Origin: Minisyncoccota bacterium
GTDB lineage: Bacteria > Patescibacteriota > Minisyncoccia > Minisyncoccales > PWPS01
Reading direction: 5' to 3'
Length of the DNA: 35,685 nt
NCBI GenBank assembly: GCA_021734685.1
Contig: JAIPIL010000003.1
Coordinates: 1-35,685 of the forward strand
Part shown: positions 7,694 to 15,649 of the stretch, one piece after another
Numbering within the stretch: the first letter of the stretch is position 1
Layout of the letters: each line of letters begins with the position of its first letter
Program-made: the position numbers and the translations under genes
The notes under the pieces: generated by a model
Databases searched by the model: none
Told to the model about the DNA's origin: nothing
What the model saw: the letters and a program-made list of their open reading frames with translations, nothing else

Positions 7694-8194
7694 CTAAAAG
7701 AATTTTCTGATTTCTTGAATAAACCAAGGAGTAAACTTCTCAGGAGTTCGCTCAACTTCTTTTTTTAAATCATCAAGAGATATCCACTTCATCTCTTCAA
7801 CTTCTTCTGGGGAAGGATTAACTTCTCCGCTATAAACTCCTTTTAAGACATAGCAAAACTCATTTTCTGATCCGATATCCTTGAATTTCGCACTATAAAC
7901 AAAAGAACCAACCTCTTCTAATTCACAAGAAAAACCAAGTTCTTCAAAAAGGCGTCTCTTTCCAGCTTCTAAAAGATCTTCATTAGGAGCAGGGTGACTA
8001 CAGCAGGTATTGCTCCAGTACTCTCCCCAAAGCATTTTTTCTTTTGCTCTTTTTTGGATCAACAACTCATCTTTGTCATTAAAAATAAAAACACTGAAAG
8101 CTCGGTGAAGCTTTCCTTCTCCAAGATGAGCTTTTATTTTTTCTTCTCTCCCAACTTCTTGATCTTCTTCATTAACAAGAACTACATAATTCAT
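7694..8194 (-). CDS. idi: Isopentenyl-diphosphate delta-isomerase, type I
   Basis: A 166-residue Nudix-fold enzyme interconverting isopentenyl and dimethylallyl diphosphate. The active-site cysteine is Cys65 in SNTCCSHP (equivalent to E. coli NxxCxHP), and the catalytic glutamate lies in SENEFCYV (Glu110/Glu112). LHRAFSVFIFN and the Nudix-like EAGKRRLFEELGF helix are standard. It sits between yjbQ (15-base gap) and valS, and near a polyprenyl synthase. No mevalonate or MEP pathway gene is in view, so the pair may work on scavenged prenyl diphosphates; that part is inference. Its DMAPP product would also feed MiaA, which is encoded elsewhere in the window. Confidence 0.95.
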   Translation of the reverse strand: MNYVVLVNEEDQEVGREEKIKAHLGEGKLHRAFSVFIFNDKDELLIQKRAKEKMLWGEYWSNTCCSHPAPNEDLLEAGKRRLFEELGFSCELEEVGSFVYSAKFKDIGSENEFCYVLKGVYSGEVNPSPEEVEEMKWISLDDLKKEVERTPEKFTPWFIQEIRKFF

Positions 8195-8209
8195 AACAAC
8201 TATTTTAAA

Positions 8210-8653
8210 TTACTCTCCCAAAACTAAAACTTGATAATAACGAGTTCTGGCACAGTCAAGTTCCAGAAACATAACTCTCTGCCACGGTCCCAGTTGCATC
8301 TCTCCTTCTATTAGATTAAGAGTTACCGTTGAGGGAAGACAGATCGCTTTACAGTGAGAGTGGCCATTAGCGCACTCATCGTCACACATATTAACTGTTC
8401 TTATCTCAAAGTTATCATGATTATAATCACCATCCATTGGGGCAACTTTATCTAATCTTTCTCTAATATCTTTAAGAAGCAGGGGCTCGTTCTCGTTTAA
8501 GATAAGAGCTGACGAGGTGTGCATAATCTGAATGTTTACCACTCCGTTTCTAACTCCACTCTCTTTAACAAAAGAAACGATATTATCAGTAACATCTATA
8601 AACTGATACGCTTCCTTCGTTTTTAATTCATGCTTTGTGTGTACAGTTTTCAT
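8210..8653 (-). CDS. yjbQ: YjbQ / UPF0047 family protein
   Basis: A 147-residue single-domain protein of the YjbQ family, annotated in databases as a secondary thiamine-phosphate synthase because of weak activity in E. coli; its real role is unsettled. Family marks are IQIMHTSSALILNENEP, the YNHDNFE segment, NGHSHCKAICLPST and a final LGPWQRVMFLELDCART. Several cysteines in and around the His-rich turn (MCDDECANGHSHCKAIC) are more than I expect for the family and could bind metal. The start codon overlaps the stop of the prenyl synthase by 4 bases (ATGA), indicating translational coupling with the isoprenoid genes. Confidence 0.9.
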   Translation of the reverse strand: MKTVHTKHELKTKEAYQFIDVTDNIVSFVKESGVRNGVVNIQIMHTSSALILNENEPLLLKDIRERLDKVAPMDGDYNHDNFEIRTVNMCDDECANGHSHCKAICLPSTVTLNLIEGEMQLGPWQRVMFLELDCARTRYYQVLVLGE

Positions 8654-9660
8654 ATTTTTCTTGTTAACATAAAATTAATCATATCTTCCATTATACCAAC
8701 TTCTTCGTTTTTTTCAAATTCACTGATAGCAATACGCGCTTCCTTCATATATTTTTCAGCAAGTTGAACCGCTCTTTTTTTTGCTTCTGTTTTTAATATA
8801 ATATCCTTGGCTCTTATCAAGTCTTCGTCTTTCAAGTGTTCTTTGTTTATTAATTCCCACAACTCTCCTTTCTTGTCTTCTTCAAGAGCAAAAAGAACAA
8901 CAACATTTCCCCCTTTTCTTTCTTCAATATCTTTCCCTATCTTCTTTCCAAACTTTTTTTCTTCGCCAAAAATATCTAAAATATCATCTTGTATCTGAAA
9001 CGCCATTCCTAAGTTAAAACCATATTTTTTCAAAAGTTCAACCTCTTCACTACTTCCTTTCCCGCACACTCCCCCCAGATGACAACTTGCCTCAAATAAT
9101 CTTGCTGTCTTCTTTTCGGCCATCATTAACGCATCCTCTATTTTAATATCTTTGTATCGGTTTTCCTTCACGAAGTTCTCTTCTTCTCTTCCTTTTAATT
9201 CTTGTAAAACATCAACTGTTTCTCCTTCGGTTAAAACTTCCAATGCTTCTGCTAATATTTTTACACATTTTTTTGGAGAAGAAGACTTCAGTCCTCCTTT
9301 TGGGATAACAGATGCATAGTGCATCGCAACACACTCTGCTCCTGAAATGCCAAGTTTTTTCCACAAAGTAGGGTCTCCTCTTCTAATCTCACTGTGATCA
9401 ATCATATCATCAATAATTAGTGAGTAGTTGTGTAAAATCTCAACTGCTCCTGCTGAACATAAAGCGTCTTCTGTCTTTCCTTTAACTGCTTTACAGCTTA
9501 AAATAACAAAAGCTGGACGCAGTCTTTTGCCTCCAGCTTTTACTTGATAAAGCACTTCTTCTTGAAACCTTGATCCAAGACAAGAAGAAAGAAGTTCTTC
9601 TATCACTGGATCAACTATTTTTTTAACTTGTTCTAAATAAGAACTAATGTTTTTTTGCAT
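8650..9660 (-). CDS. Polyprenyl (geranylgeranyl/farnesyl-type) diphosphate synthase
   Basis: A 336-residue trans-prenyltransferase that elongates allylic diphosphates with isopentenyl diphosphate. The first aspartate-rich motif is IIDDMIDHSEIRRG and the second is FQIQDDILDIFGE; the KAGGKRLRPAFV substrate lysine/arginine segment is also present. The product length cannot be read reliably. About 30 residues around VIPKGGLKSSSPKK look like a small insertion. The gene overlaps the ATPase upstream by 17 bases and yjbQ downstream by 4, so it lies in a translationally coupled operon. It likely provides the lipid carrier or quinone-type prenyl chain, using Idi next door. Confidence 0.93.
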   Translation of the reverse strand: MQKNISSYLEQVKKIVDPVIEELLSSCLGSRFQEEVLYQVKAGGKRLRPAFVILSCKAVKGKTEDALCSAGAVEILHNYSLIIDDMIDHSEIRRGDPTLWKKLGISGAECVAMHYASVIPKGGLKSSSPKKCVKILAEALEVLTEGETVDVLQELKGREEENFVKENRYKDIKIEDALMMAEKKTARLFEASCHLGGVCGKGSSEEVELLKKYGFNLGMAFQIQDDILDIFGEEKKFGKKIGKDIEERKGGNVVVLFALEEDKKGELWELINKEHLKDEDLIRAKDIILKTEAKKRAVQLAEKYMKEARIAISEFEKNEEVGIMEDMINFMLTRKI

Positions 9661-12367
9661 ATTTAATATATTTATAACCTTCTCCCGCCCATAAAACAGA
9701 AGACGATATTATTATTATAAACAAAATCTCCTGAAAGGACAAAGGAACAAAATGAAAAACATCTCTCACTTTTGGAGTAATTATCACTGCAAGTTGCAAC
9801 AAGGTTCCAATAAAAAGAGAAATTATTACATACTTGTTACTTAAAAATCCTATCTTAAAGATAGACCTTGTCATTGAACGCATATTTATCGCATTATAAA
9901 GTTGAGTAAACGCTAAAACGCTAAAAACAGCTGTTCGGGCTTTGTTTAACCCTTCTCCGTTATCATAAAACATATCAAAAACAATAATTGAAAGAACAAA
10001 CATAATTCCGACCATCATTATGAAGAAAGGAAGTATCTCTTTTGTCAAAATAGTTTCTTTTTTGTTTCGTGGTGGTTTTCTTAAAACATCTTCATGTTTT
10101 GGTTCAACGGCCAAAGAAAGAGCCGGAAGTCCATCAGTCACAAGGTTTAACCATAATATCTGGGTAGGAAGAAGCGGAAGTGGAAATCCAAGGAGCAAAA
10201 AAAGAATTATTGTTCCAATTTCTCCAAAATTTGTTGTTATCAAGAAAGCACTTGACTTCCTAGTGTTCTCAAAAACAACCCGCCCTTCTTCTATTGCACT
10301 TACAATTGATGAAAAATTGTCATCGGCAAGAACAATATCCCCTACTTCTTTAGTAACATCTGTTCCCATTATTCCCATCGCAATTCCAACATCTGCTTGC
10401 TTAACTGCAGGAGCATCATTAACTCCATCACCAGTCATCGCTATTATCGCTCCTTGTTGTTGCAGGGTTGTTGCTATTCTCAACTTCATCCGAGGAGTTA
10501 AGCGAGCAAAAACATTAACATTTTTAACAGCATCTTCAAGTTCTTCATCGCTCATCTTTACTAGTTCGGATTGTTCAAGTGCATCTGGGTAATTTTCTTT
10601 TTTTTGTTTTAAAATATTAACTTCTTTTGCAATTGCCACTGCTGTTTTTTTGTGATCTCCGGTCGCCATTACTACCCTTATCCCTGCTAAATTTGCTTTC
10701 TCAACTGCCTCTTTAACTTGTAGTCGCGGAGGATCAATCATTCCAACCGCCCCACTAAAAACAAGACTATCAAGCATATCCTCATTTATCATATTAAAAT
10801 TATCTTCAACTTCTTTGTATGCTAACCCGATAGTCCTCATTGCTTTTTCACTCATCTCCTCAATCTCAGCAATAATCTGTTTCTTTTTTTCTTCAGTAAA
10901 CTCTTTCACTTCTCCATTTTCTCTTATTTTAATTGCTCTCTTTACTACTTCTTCTGGGGAACCAGTGACATAAATCTCTTTTTTGTCGCCTATCTTTAAT
11001 AAAGAAGCTCTTAGTTTTAACTTGGAGCTAAACGGCATATCATCTATCTTTTTTTCAGAACTTTCAACCACTTCTTTTTTTAATCCAGCTTTTTCAGCAA
11101 GAACAAGCATCGCCCCTTCTGTTGGATCTCCTATTATTTCATAATTATCTTTACCATCATCGCTACGAGTTATTTCTGCTTGATTACAAATCTCGGCAAT
11201 ATGAAGCAACTTATCAAGGTCATTTTCTTCTTGTGGCAAAATAACCTGCTCATCTCTGTAAAAACTTCCTTCTGGCGTCCACCCTTCTCCACTAACCATT
11301 ATCTTGTCGCTGTTTGGAAGAGAAATCTCTCTAACTGTCATTGTGTTTTGAGTTATCGTTCCTGTTTTATCAGTAATTATATGATCAACAACGCCAAGCG
11401 TTTCTGTTACCGGAAGATGTCTTATTATCGCACTTCTTTTTGCCATTCTTGTTGCTCCAACTGCCAACACAACCGCCAAAATTGCTGGTAATCCTTCCGG
11501 AATTCCAGAAACAAGAGCTGCTATTGATCCAAAAAGCGGTTCTTCAAAATCACTAAATCCATTTTTAAAAGAAGCTCCATTTTTGACAACTGATATAAGA
11601 AATATTAAACCTGCTCCAGTAAAAGAGAAGATAGCCATTCTTCTTGTGAGAATTGATACTTTCTCTTCAAAATGTCCTTTTTCTTTCTTTATACCTCCAA
11701 TATCTTCAGCTATTCCTCCAAAAACTGTACTGCTTCCTGTTGCAACAACAACCCCCTTCCCCCTTCCTCCAGAGATAAAAGTTCCCATCCAAGCCATATT
11801 TTTCTTGTCTCCCAACTCAATGTTTTTTTGTAAAACTTCTTCATCTTTTCTAACTGGCATTGATTCTCCGGTTAGTGATGATTCGTTAGTCCTTATTTCT
11901 CTTACATCAAAAAGACGAACATCGGCTGGAACTCGATCACCTTCTTCAAGAAAAACAACATCTCCAGGAACTATCTCTTCAGCAAAAATTTTAAGCAGTT
12001 TTCCCTCTCGGTAAACTTTCGCCATCGGAACAACCATCTTTTTAAGAGCATTTATTGCTTGTTCTGCTTTATACTCTTGTATAAAGCCAATTACAGCATT
12101 AACAATAACAATCGCAATAATAACATAAACATCAATCCACTTCCCAAAAAGACCAGCAATAACCGCCGCAGAGATAAGAACATAAATCAGGCCGTTGTTA
12201 AACTGTTTTAAAAATATAAAAAACGGATGACGAGAATCACCCTCACTAATTTTATTACTGCCATACTTCTTAATGTTTTCTTCTACTTGTTTTTTATTAA
12301 GACCTTCTCTCTTTGAAAAAAATTCATTAAAAACTTGCTCTATGTTTTTTGTATGCCAGTTGTTCAT
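9644..12367 (-). CDS. P-type calcium-transporting ATPase (P2 class)
   Basis: A 907-residue membrane ion pump. The phosphorylated residue is Asp333 in DKTGTITQN, with TGES at 167-170 in the actuator domain and the hinge TGDGVNDAPA further on. Calcium-site residues are conserved: PEGLPA in M4 (about 290-295), NFGE in M5 and NLVTDGLPA in M6, matching SERCA Glu309, Asn768/Glu771 and Asn796/Thr799/Asp800. A complete cation-ATPase N domain, nucleotide-binding domain and C-terminal four-helix domain are present. It most likely expels Ca2+ (or Mn2+). It follows trmD by 8 bases and overlaps the prenyl synthase gene. Confidence 0.95.
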   Translation of the reverse strand: MNNWHTKNIEQVFNEFFSKREGLNKKQVEENIKKYGSNKISEGDSRHPFFIFLKQFNNGLIYVLISAAVIAGLFGKWIDVYVIIAIVIVNAVIGFIQEYKAEQAINALKKMVVPMAKVYREGKLLKIFAEEIVPGDVVFLEEGDRVPADVRLFDVREIRTNESSLTGESMPVRKDEEVLQKNIELGDKKNMAWMGTFISGGRGKGVVVATGSSTVFGGIAEDIGGIKKEKGHFEEKVSILTRRMAIFSFTGAGLIFLISVVKNGASFKNGFSDFEEPLFGSIAALVSGIPEGLPAILAVVLAVGATRMAKRSAIIRHLPVTETLGVVDHIITDKTGTITQNTMTVREISLPNSDKIMVSGEGWTPEGSFYRDEQVILPQEENDLDKLLHIAEICNQAEITRSDDGKDNYEIIGDPTEGAMLVLAEKAGLKKEVVESSEKKIDDMPFSSKLKLRASLLKIGDKKEIYVTGSPEEVVKRAIKIRENGEVKEFTEEKKKQIIAEIEEMSEKAMRTIGLAYKEVEDNFNMINEDMLDSLVFSGAVGMIDPPRLQVKEAVEKANLAGIRVVMATGDHKKTAVAIAKEVNILKQKKENYPDALEQSELVKMSDEELEDAVKNVNVFARLTPRMKLRIATTLQQQGAIIAMTGDGVNDAPAVKQADVGIAMGIMGTDVTKEVGDIVLADDNFSSIVSAIEEGRVVFENTRKSSAFLITTNFGEIGTIILFLLLGFPLPLLPTQILWLNLVTDGLPALSLAVEPKHEDVLRKPPRNKKETILTKEILPFFIMMVGIMFVLSIIVFDMFYDNGEGLNKARTAVFSVLAFTQLYNAINMRSMTRSIFKIGFLSNKYVIISLFIGTLLQLAVIITPKVRDVFHFVPLSFQEILFIIIISSSVLWAGEGYKYIKYAKKH

Positions 12368-12375
12368 CTTTAAAA

Positions 12376-13035
12376 CTATTTTATTAATTTTCCTTTTTTA
12401 TTTTTCCATTTTTCAACTTCTTTATGATTGCCAGAAAGAAGCACCGAAGGCACTTTCCATTTTTTTTCATCTGCTTCAAAAACCTCGGGCCTTGTATACT
12501 GTGGATACTCAATAAAAGACTCTTTCTTTTTTCTTTCTTTCAAGAAAGATTCTTTTCCAATAACCCCAGGAACAAGTCGTGCCACCGTTTCAACTACGGC
12601 CATTGCTGGAATTTCTCCTCCCATAAGAACAAAGCTTCCGATTGATATTTTTTCATCTGCAATATGCTTTGCAACTCTCTCATCAACTCCTTCATATCTT
12701 CCACATATCATTATAACTTGATCGTACTCTGTTAACTTGCTTGCTTTTTTTTGGTTAAATTTTTTACCTCTCGGAGTAAACAAAACTACTAAAGATTTTT
12801 TATTTTTTAGTTTTATATCAGAAACCGCCCGATATATCGGACCAACCTTCATCACCATTCCACTTCCTTCTCCGAAACAAGCATCGTCAACCGTTCTGTG
12901 CTTATCCGTTGTCCAGTCTCTTAGGTCATGAACATTTACCTCAAGAAGCCCTTTTTCACACCCTTTGTGCAAAATCCCTTTTGAGAAATACTCCTCAAAA
13001 AAAGAAGGAAAAATTGTTATTACATCAAAACGCAT
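12376..13035 (-). CDS. trmD: tRNA (guanine-N1-)-methyltransferase
   Basis: A 219-residue SPOUT methyltransferase making m1G37 in tRNAs, which prevents frameshifting. The N terminus MRFDVITIFPSFFEEYF, the central GEGSGMVMKVGPI, the ICGRYEGVDERV loop and the knotted SIGSFVLMGGEIPAMAV segment are all canonical. It begins only about a dozen bases after the T run of a terminator, so it must use read-through or the promoter buried in that hairpin. In many bacteria trmD follows rpsP and a KH gene, as it does here. It heads the series continuing to valS. Confidence 0.97.
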   Translation of the reverse strand: MRFDVITIFPSFFEEYFSKGILHKGCEKGLLEVNVHDLRDWTTDKHRTVDDACFGEGSGMVMKVGPIYRAVSDIKLKNKKSLVVLFTPRGKKFNQKKASKLTEYDQVIMICGRYEGVDERVAKHIADEKISIGSFVLMGGEIPAMAVVETVARLVPGVIGKESFLKERKKKESFIEYPQYTRPEVFEADEKKWKVPSVLLSGNHKEVEKWKNKKGKLIK

Positions 13036-13043
13036 AATTGTTA

Positions 13044-13083
13044 TTTATAAAAAAAGCAGTGCTATATGATTATAGCACTGCTT
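13044..13083 (-). terminator. Terminator between the KH gene and trmD
   Basis: A perfect 13-bp stem (13054-13066 with 13071-13083) with a 4-base loop is followed on the minus strand by a T-rich tail (TTTTTTATA). It lies 19 bases after the KH-gene stop. Its loop and 3' arm (on the plus strand) contain a TATAAT for a promoter reading into trmD. Confidence 0.8.
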
Positions 13084-13096
13084 AATATGTTTTCAA
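13069..13096 (-). promoter_or_regulatory. Promoter nested in the terminator, reading into trmD
   Basis: TTGAAA (13096-13091), 16-base spacer, TATAAT (13074-13069). The -10 box is within the terminator hairpin, so a transcript starting near 13062 would lack the hairpin's 5' arm and escape termination. This would make trmD independent of the ribosomal-protein operon. Supported by sequence only. Confidence 0.5.
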
Positions 13097-13102
13097 TCTT
13101 TT

Positions 13103-13429
13103 TTAGAGTTTTATGTCCTCTAATCCTTCTTTTTTGTCATCTGAAGAATCTTCTTCTCTTGGTTTGTAAGTGCTACCTTCGGGCTCAGCAATTTTCAAGT
13201 TTATTCTTGCTTTGCGTTTAAGTCCGATGGTGCGAACCAAGTCTCTTATTGCTTTTGCTGTTGATCCACCTTTTCCGATTATTTGTCCCATATCATCGGC
13301 GTGGACTCTAAGTGTAAGCAATACTCCCATCTCATCAACTTTTCTTTCTATTTCTACTGAGTCGGGGTTATCTACTAAACTCTTCACGATAAATTCCAAG
13401 AAATCCTTGTCTGAATTTTCTTTAACCAT
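13103..13429 (-). CDS. khpA: KH-domain RNA-binding protein (KhpA/YlqC family)
   Basis: A 108-residue RNA-binding protein when started at the ATG at 13429 (MVKENSDKDFLEFIVKSLVD). The longer frame upstream adds a Cys-rich stretch unlike the family, so I reject it. The KH core contains DDMGQIIGKGGSTAKAIRDL with the GxxG loop (GKGG), preceded by the beta strand LLTLRVHADD. The C terminus ends in an acidic, flexible tail. KhpA proteins bind many RNAs and are usually encoded between rpsP and rimM/trmD, exactly this context; rimM is missing here. It has its own promoter and a possibly structured leader. Confidence 0.9.
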   Translation of the reverse strand: MVKENSDKDFLEFIVKSLVDNPDSVEIERKVDEMGVLLTLRVHADDMGQIIGKGGSTAKAIRDLVRTIGLKRKARINLKIAEPEGSTYKPREEDSSDDKKEGLEDIKL

Positions 13430-13534
13430 AAGTATATTTTTTATCGTACAAGGGGTGCAATGAAGCAAATTAAGTAATCTTTTTTTGCATCTCACTCCCC
13501 CGCTTATTAAGTAATTCGACCTTTTCTTATCCTC
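13430..13534 (-). promoter_or_regulatory. Possibly structured 5' leader of the KH gene
   Basis: About 105 bases of transcribed leader carry the 10-base direct repeat ATTACTTAAT twice. An imperfect stem joins a GGGG...GATGCAA arm with a TTGCTTC...CCCC arm shortly before the start codon. RNA-binding proteins often regulate their own leaders, so this could be a self-control site; there is no match to a known riboswitch. Confidence 0.3.
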
Positions 13535-13540
13535 TATCTG

Positions 13541-13568
13541 ATTTTATCTTTTATAATAATTCTGTCAA
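13541..13568 (-). promoter_or_regulatory. Promoter of the KH-domain gene
   Basis: A perfect TTGACA (13568-13563), 16-base spacer and TAAAAT (13546-13541), lying just after the rpsP stop codon at 13574. Confidence 0.7.
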
Positions 13569-13573
13569 GTGGA

Positions 13574-14125
13574 CTATTTTTTCTTTTCTTCTGCTTTCTC
13601 TGCTGGTTTATCTTCTTTTTTTGCAACTTCTTCTTTTTCCGGTTTATCTTCTTTTACTTCTTCTACCTCCTCTGGTTTCTCTTTTGTTTCTGGAGCTTCT
13701 TCTTTTGGTTCTTCCTCTTTAGCTTCTTCTACTTTTTCTTCTTTTTCAACCACTTCTTCTTCAGAGGCCTCTTCTTTTGCTTCTTCTTTAACTTCTGAAG
13801 CTTCTTCTGCTGATTTCTTCTCTTCTGCTTTTTTGCTCATCTTTTCTTTTCTCTTATTTGTCAAAGAAACAACTTGTTTCTTTTCTCCTTCGATTATTTT
13901 TTTCTCAATTAAAAGATTATTCACCCTGTCTGATGGTTTTGCTCCGTTTCCAATCCACTTCAGTGTTTTTTCCTTGTCTATCTCACAATCTTTTGTTAGG
14001 GGATTATAAAATCCAACATCGGCGATAAATCTTCCGCTTGCTGGGGGGTTATTTTTATTAACAACTCTTATTCTGTAAAATGGTTGGTGTTTTCTCCCTG
14101 TTCTAAAAAATCTAATTTTAAGCAT
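13574..14125 (-). CDS. rpsP: 30S ribosomal protein S16 with long charged tail
   Basis: Residues 1 to about 80 are S16 (MLKIRFFRTGRKHQPFYRI, then VGFYNPLTKDCEIDKEK and KWIGNGAKPSD), which helps assemble the 30S subunit. The remaining roughly 90 residues are almost only Glu, Lys, Ala, Val and Pro in repeats such as KEEAKEEASEEE. S16 is normally 80-100 residues, so the protein is twice the usual size. Such low-complexity tails on ribosomal proteins are seen in CPR and some other bacteria; their function is unknown. It is the last gene of the rpmF-nusB-rnc-rpsP operon, 20 bases after rnc. Confidence 0.95.
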   Translation of the reverse strand: MLKIRFFRTGRKHQPFYRIRVVNKNNPPASGRFIADVGFYNPLTKDCEIDKEKTLKWIGNGAKPSDRVNNLLIEKKIIEGEKKQVVSLTNKRKEKMSKKAEEKKSAEEASEVKEEAKEEASEEEVVEKEEKVEEAKEEEPKEEAPETKEKPEEVEEVKEDKPEKEEVAKKEDKPAEKAEEKKK

Positions 14126-14145
14126 ATTTATTTTATATTATTACT

Positions 14146-14832
14146 TCACAAGTCTTTTAGCGCCTTTTTTGCTGCTTCTTCTTCAGCCTCTTTTTTTGAA
14201 TCACCCTTCCCTTCTCCTATTTTTTTTTCGCCTACAAAAACTCCCATAACAAATCTTTTTCTGTGATCTGGCCCTTCTTCTTTTACTACTTCGTAGTGAG
14301 GAGTAATGTTTGATTTTTCTTGAACTTTTTCCTGAAGTTCTGACTTTGGATCACGATAAGTTCCTAGCTCAATTATTTTTTCTAATCTTGATATTAGGTA
14401 TTTTTTTATAAAAGCATCTGCTTCTTCGTATCCACGATCCAAGTAAAGTGCCCCTATAAAAGCTTCAAAAGTGTTTGCTAAAATACACAAACGAGCTTTT
14501 CCTTTCTCTCCTCTTTCTCCTTTTGACAAAAGAAGAAAATCTTCAAAACCTAACTCATTTGCTGTGTCTCCGATCTCCTTAGTGTTAACCAGTGATGCCC
14601 TCCATGTTGTTAGCTTTCCTTCTGATTCTTCTGGATACTTAAAATAAAGATACGAAGTAACAACAAGTTCTAAAACAGCATCTCCTAAAAATTCTAACCT
14701 TTCATTCTGACCAAGATTAAAATCAGGATTTTCGTTTAAATAAGAGCGGTGGCAGAAGGCCTGAACAAGCAAGTTCTTGTCTTCAAACTCCACTCCTATT
14801 TTTTTTTCAAGTTCTTTAAATTTTTCTTCCAT
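14146..14832 (-). CDS. rnc: Ribonuclease III
   Basis: A 228-residue double-strand-specific endoribonuclease that processes rRNA precursors and structured mRNAs. The catalytic signature is NERLEFLGDAVLELV, with the second acidic set in LANTFEAFIGALYLDRG. A C-terminal double-stranded-RNA-binding domain follows, ending in GEGKGDSKKEAEEEAAKKAL. Both domains are full length. The ATG overlaps the nusB stop (TAATG), so the two are translationally coupled. Its placement beside rRNA-related genes (nusB, L32, S16) fits ribosome maturation. Confidence 0.97.
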   Translation of the reverse strand: MEEKFKELEKKIGVEFEDKNLLVQAFCHRSYLNENPDFNLGQNERLEFLGDAVLELVVTSYLYFKYPEESEGKLTTWRASLVNTKEIGDTANELGFEDFLLLSKGERGEKGKARLCILANTFEAFIGALYLDRGYEEADAFIKKYLISRLEKIIELGTYRDPKSELQEKVQEKSNITPHYEVVKEEGPDHRKRFVMGVFVGEKKIGEGKGDSKKEAEEEAAKKALKDL

Positions 14833-15266
14833 TATTCCGTTTTATCGTTTTCAATCTCCTTATAAACAGTTCCCAGTATTCCGTTGACAAATCTACCTGA
14901 ACTGCTTCCGCCAAACTCTTTCGCCAACTCAATTGCTTCATTGATAGCCACCTTTGGAGGAACTTCCTCCTTTTTTGAATAGATAAGCTCATAAAGCCCC
15001 AGACGAAGAACATTACGATCAATAATTGTCATCTTCTCTAATGGCCACTCTGGAGCAGCAACAACAATTATATTATCAATCTCTTTCTGATTATCTAAAA
15101 CACCTTTTGTTAAGCTTTCAATAAACTGAACATCTTCCTCTTTTTTCATCAACTTTTCACAGTTTCTCTTGACTACATCTTCGTAGTTTTTATTTTTCTC
15201 ATCAAAAAAATCTAACTCATAAAGAGTCCTAACTGCAATTGATCGTGCTAGATGCCTTGATGACAT
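14832..15266 (-). CDS. nusB: Transcription antitermination protein NusB
   Basis: A 144-residue all-helical protein that binds boxA RNA with NusE/S10 and prevents premature termination in rRNA operons. Recognised by [19 protein letters not shown] at the start, [16 protein letters not shown], and the C-terminal [19 protein letters not shown] followed by [15 protein letters not shown] and RFVNGILG. Length is standard. It follows rpmF by 5 bases and shares a TAATG junction with rnc. Confidence 0.95.
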   Translation of the reverse strand: MSSRHLARSIAVRTLYELDFFDEKNKNYEDVVKRNCEKLMKKEEDVQFIESLTKGVLDNQKEIDNIIVVAAPEWPLEKMTIIDRNVLRLGLYELIYSKKEEVPPKVAINEAIELAKEFGGSSSGRFVNGILGTVYKEIENDKTE

Positions 15267-15271
15267 ATTAA

Positions 15272-15556
15272 TTACTTCTTTTTTGATAATGATGCTGGGT
15301 CTAGTGGTTTTTCTTTTTCTTTCTCTTTCTTTACCGCTTCTTTGGTTTCTTTTACTTTCTCTTCTTTCTTCTTCTCTTTCTTTAAGACATCAATAATCTC
15401 TCTTCCTTTATAATAACCGCAAGCTTCACATACAGTGTGCATAACTTTCTTCTCTTTACACTGAGAACACTCTGTGAGGGTTGGCTTCTCAAGATAAATG
15501 TGCATCCTTCGTTGATTTCTTCTTCCTTTTGTTTTTCTCTGTTTTGGTACTGCCAT
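15272..15556 (-). CDS. rpmF: 50S ribosomal protein L32 with charged tail
   Basis: Residues 1-55 are L32: [19 protein letters not shown], then a zinc ribbon with CSQCKEK and [14 protein letters not shown] tail of about 35 residues rich in Lys and Glu follows, ending [12 protein letters not shown]32 is normally about 60 residues. The tail parallels the one on S16 in the same operon. The gene is first in rpmF-nusB-rnc-rpsP, preceded by a strong promoter. Confidence 0.94.
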   Translation of the reverse strand: MAVPKQRKTKGRRNQRRMHIYLEKPTLTECSQCKEKKVMHTVCEACGYYKGREIIDVLKKEKKKEEKVKETKEAVKKEKEKEKPLDPASLSKKK

Positions 15557-15598
15557 AATTTATTGTTTAGTTCTAATCTAACGCTTTTACTGCTAAAG

Positions 15599-15627
15599 AT
15601 TATATCAAAAAACCGAAAAACTTGCAA
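15599..15627 (-). promoter_or_regulatory. Promoter of rpmF-nusB-rnc-rpsP
   Basis: TTGCAA (15627-15622), a 17-base spacer and a perfect TATAAT (15604-15599), 43 bases before the rpmF start. The TTGCAA form of the -35 box recurs at 3905 and 17858. Confidence 0.75.
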
Positions 15628-15649
15628 CAGCAAACAAAAACTAAAGCAT

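Noticed and set aside
7689-7727. 13-codon N-terminal extension of valS
   Set aside because: It lies inside the end of idi and does not resemble ValRS; MEKKYNHE at 7688 is the typical start region.
10020-10592. 190-codon plus-strand open frame opposite the Ca2+ ATPase
   Set aside because: It lies entirely antisense to a well-supported ATPase gene and gives a Ser/Thr-rich product with no domain; it is a by-product of the coding strand's composition.
13569-14009. 146-codon plus-strand open frame of mainly Ser and Phe
   Set aside because: It is the complement of the Glu/Lys repeats in the S16 tail (GAA/GAG read backward as TTC/CTC), so it is an artefact of low complexity.
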